NCBI RefSeq assembly: GCF_001905845.1
Contig: NZ_LIVZ01000014.1
Span: 124,001 to 188,000, forward strand
DNA: 64,000 bases
Direction: 5' to 3'
Source: Streptomyces sp. TSRI0107
Lineage (GTDB): Bacteria > Actinomycetota > Actinomycetes > Streptomycetales > Streptomycetaceae
Part shown: piece after piece, positions 63,214 through 64,000 of the stretch
Layout: each line of letters begins with the position of its first letter
How positions within the stretch are numbered: position 1 is the stretch's first letter
Translations under genes and position numbers: made by a program
The notes under the pieces: generated by a model
The model's input: the letters and a program-made list of their open reading frames with translations, nothing else
The model's database searches: none
Told to the model about the DNA's origin: nothing

Positions 63214-64000
63214 TCACCAGCACATGACGGCTGTCTCGCCCGAACCCCACGCGGAGTACAGGCGTACCCGGACGACATAGCGGCGGCCCTTGACGAGGCG
63301 GGCCCGGACGGTGGCGTTGGCGGGGGTGCCGCCGTCGTCGTGGGCGGTGAGGTAGCGGGGTTCGCCGTCGCGTTCCTCGAAGAGCACGACGACGGTGTCG
63401 GCGGCGCCGAAGACGCCCACGGTGTACTCGCGGGTCTCCGGCGGCTCGACGGTGAAGTCGGCCTGCCCGCCGGGGCCGAGCCGCAGCGGCGCCGACCGGA
63501 AGGGCGCCAGCGCGGGCGGTCCGGAGACACCGGCCGGCGGATACCAGCGGAGCGCGAACTCCTTGTCCAGCGCGGAGAGCGTGCCCGGCGGGTGCAGGCC
63601 CGCGCGGAACTGCTCCGGCTCCAGGATCAGCCCCGACGGGAACGGATACTCCATGATCGACTGAGGGTCCCAGACGGAACCGTTCGCCTCGTCGCGGTCC
63701 AGCTTGCGCAGCACGTTGACGTACGTCCGGTCCCGGCTCCAGTGGTTCGGCGGGCCCGCCAGCTCCTCGTAGACGGCCTCGTCGTCCCAGTGGAGGCCGG
63801 CGAACGGGCTCTGGTGCTCGTGCAGCATGCCCAGCGCGTGGCCGATCTCGTGCAGGGCCGTGGCGCGCTCGCCGGGCACGGTCAGGTCCCAGCCGAAGTT
63901 CATGGTGCGGTCGTTCAGGCCGACCCGGAGGGCGTCCCTGCCGACCAGCGACCAGGAGCCGTCGCCCGGCTGGAACCCGATGCGCAGTTCCGCCTCCGAC
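63214..64000 (-). CDS. Astacin-like zinc metalloprotease, 5' end outside the window
   Basis: At least 262 residues are visible; the frame is open at the right edge. The zinc site is TALHEIGHALGMLHEHQSPF (H-E-x-x-H-x-x-G-x-x-H-E). DPQSIMEYPF provides a Met-turn, and upstream residues GFQPGDGSWSLVGRDA belong to the catalytic domain. These are M12A/metzincin features. After the catalytic domain comes a beta-sandwich (FTVEPPETREYTVGVFGAAD) resembling a pre-peptidase C-terminal domain, ending GETAVMCW. It is probably secreted, but the signal is not visible. Confidence 0.85.
   Translation of the reverse strand, partial: SEAELRIGFQPGDGSWSLVGRDALRVGLNDRTMNFGWDLTVPGERATALHEIGHALGMLHEHQSPFAGLHWDDEAVYEELAGPPNHWSRDRTYVNVLRKLDRDEANGSVWDPQSIMEYPFPSGLILEPEQFRAGLHPPGTLSALDKEFALRWYPPAGVSGPPALAPFRSAPLRLGPGGQADFTVEPPETREYTVGVFGAADTVVVLFEERDGEPRYLTAHDDGGTPANATVRARLVKGRRYVVRVRLYSAWGSGETAVMCW

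Noticed and set aside
63092..63280. Possible 62-residue + strand ORF after the TATAAG promoter
   Set aside because: Its start lies inside a perfect hairpin, it reads through a second inverted repeat and overlaps the protease 3' end antisense; composition is not protein-like.

Overview
The window is typical high-GC actinomycete chromosome. Dense GTG/ATG genes overlap at GTGA or ATGA junctions, starts are often leaderless, and many regulators and sugar-type ABC transporters are present. Gene content (gamma-butyrolactone-receptor-like TetR, group 1h uptake hydrogenase, Rox with its RAE box) points to Streptomyces. This is inference from families recalled by eye; no search was run.

Layout. 1-8 kb: the 3' end of a TetR gene; a wrecked aldo/keto reductase whose middle segment is inverted; a lipoprotein; a GntR regulator divergent from a four-gene sugar/inositol-type operon (binding protein, permease, single-domain ATPase, TIM-barrel isomerase/dehydratase); and a DUF3068 protein. 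8-19.9 kb: CGNR regulator, alpha/beta hydrolase, GNAT, glutamate decarboxylase, two Gfo/Idh/MocA dehydrogenases each beside a LacI regulator with visible operators, a TMEM175-like channel, cupin, EamA transporter and LysR.

19.9-44.7 kb is a long accessory catabolic island, nearly all on the + strand. It starts with a GntR/FCD regulator and a recognisable galBCD set (4-oxalomesaconate hydratase, CHA aldolase, 4-oxalomesaconate tautomerase). This is coupled not to a LigB-type gallate dioxygenase but to a two-domain VOC extradiol dioxygenase and an AAHS-type MFS carrier. Then follow a carboxymuconolactone-decarboxylase-like protein, a ribose-type ABC transporter with a badly degenerate second ATPase domain, and a LysR-headed operon (second extradiol-type VOC enzyme, ALDH, FAH-family enzyme, small VOC protein, hydrolase, GlcG/HbpS, and a MetE-like protein lacking zinc ligands). 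A second ALDH with LhgO comes next, and finally an amidohydrolase, a benzoylformate-decarboxylase-like TPP enzyme and an Ldh-family 2-hydroxyacid dehydrogenase. Together these read as funnelling of an aromatic or aryl-hydroxyacid substrate by meta cleavage to pyruvate and oxaloacetate. The substrate cannot be named from sequence. This is the best candidate for an undescribed system in the window.

A tRNA-Pro(GGG) gene at 44.8 kb separates this island from a complete high-affinity [NiFe]-hydrogenase locus read leftwards from 60.5 to 45.5 kb: hypX, small and large subunits, NifU-like, three proteins of unknown function, maturation protease, a 38-residue peptide, and hypA-B-F-C-D-E. The right end carries a rifampicin monooxygenase (rox) with an exact 19-bp RAE inverted repeat, and a truncated astacin-like metalloprotease.
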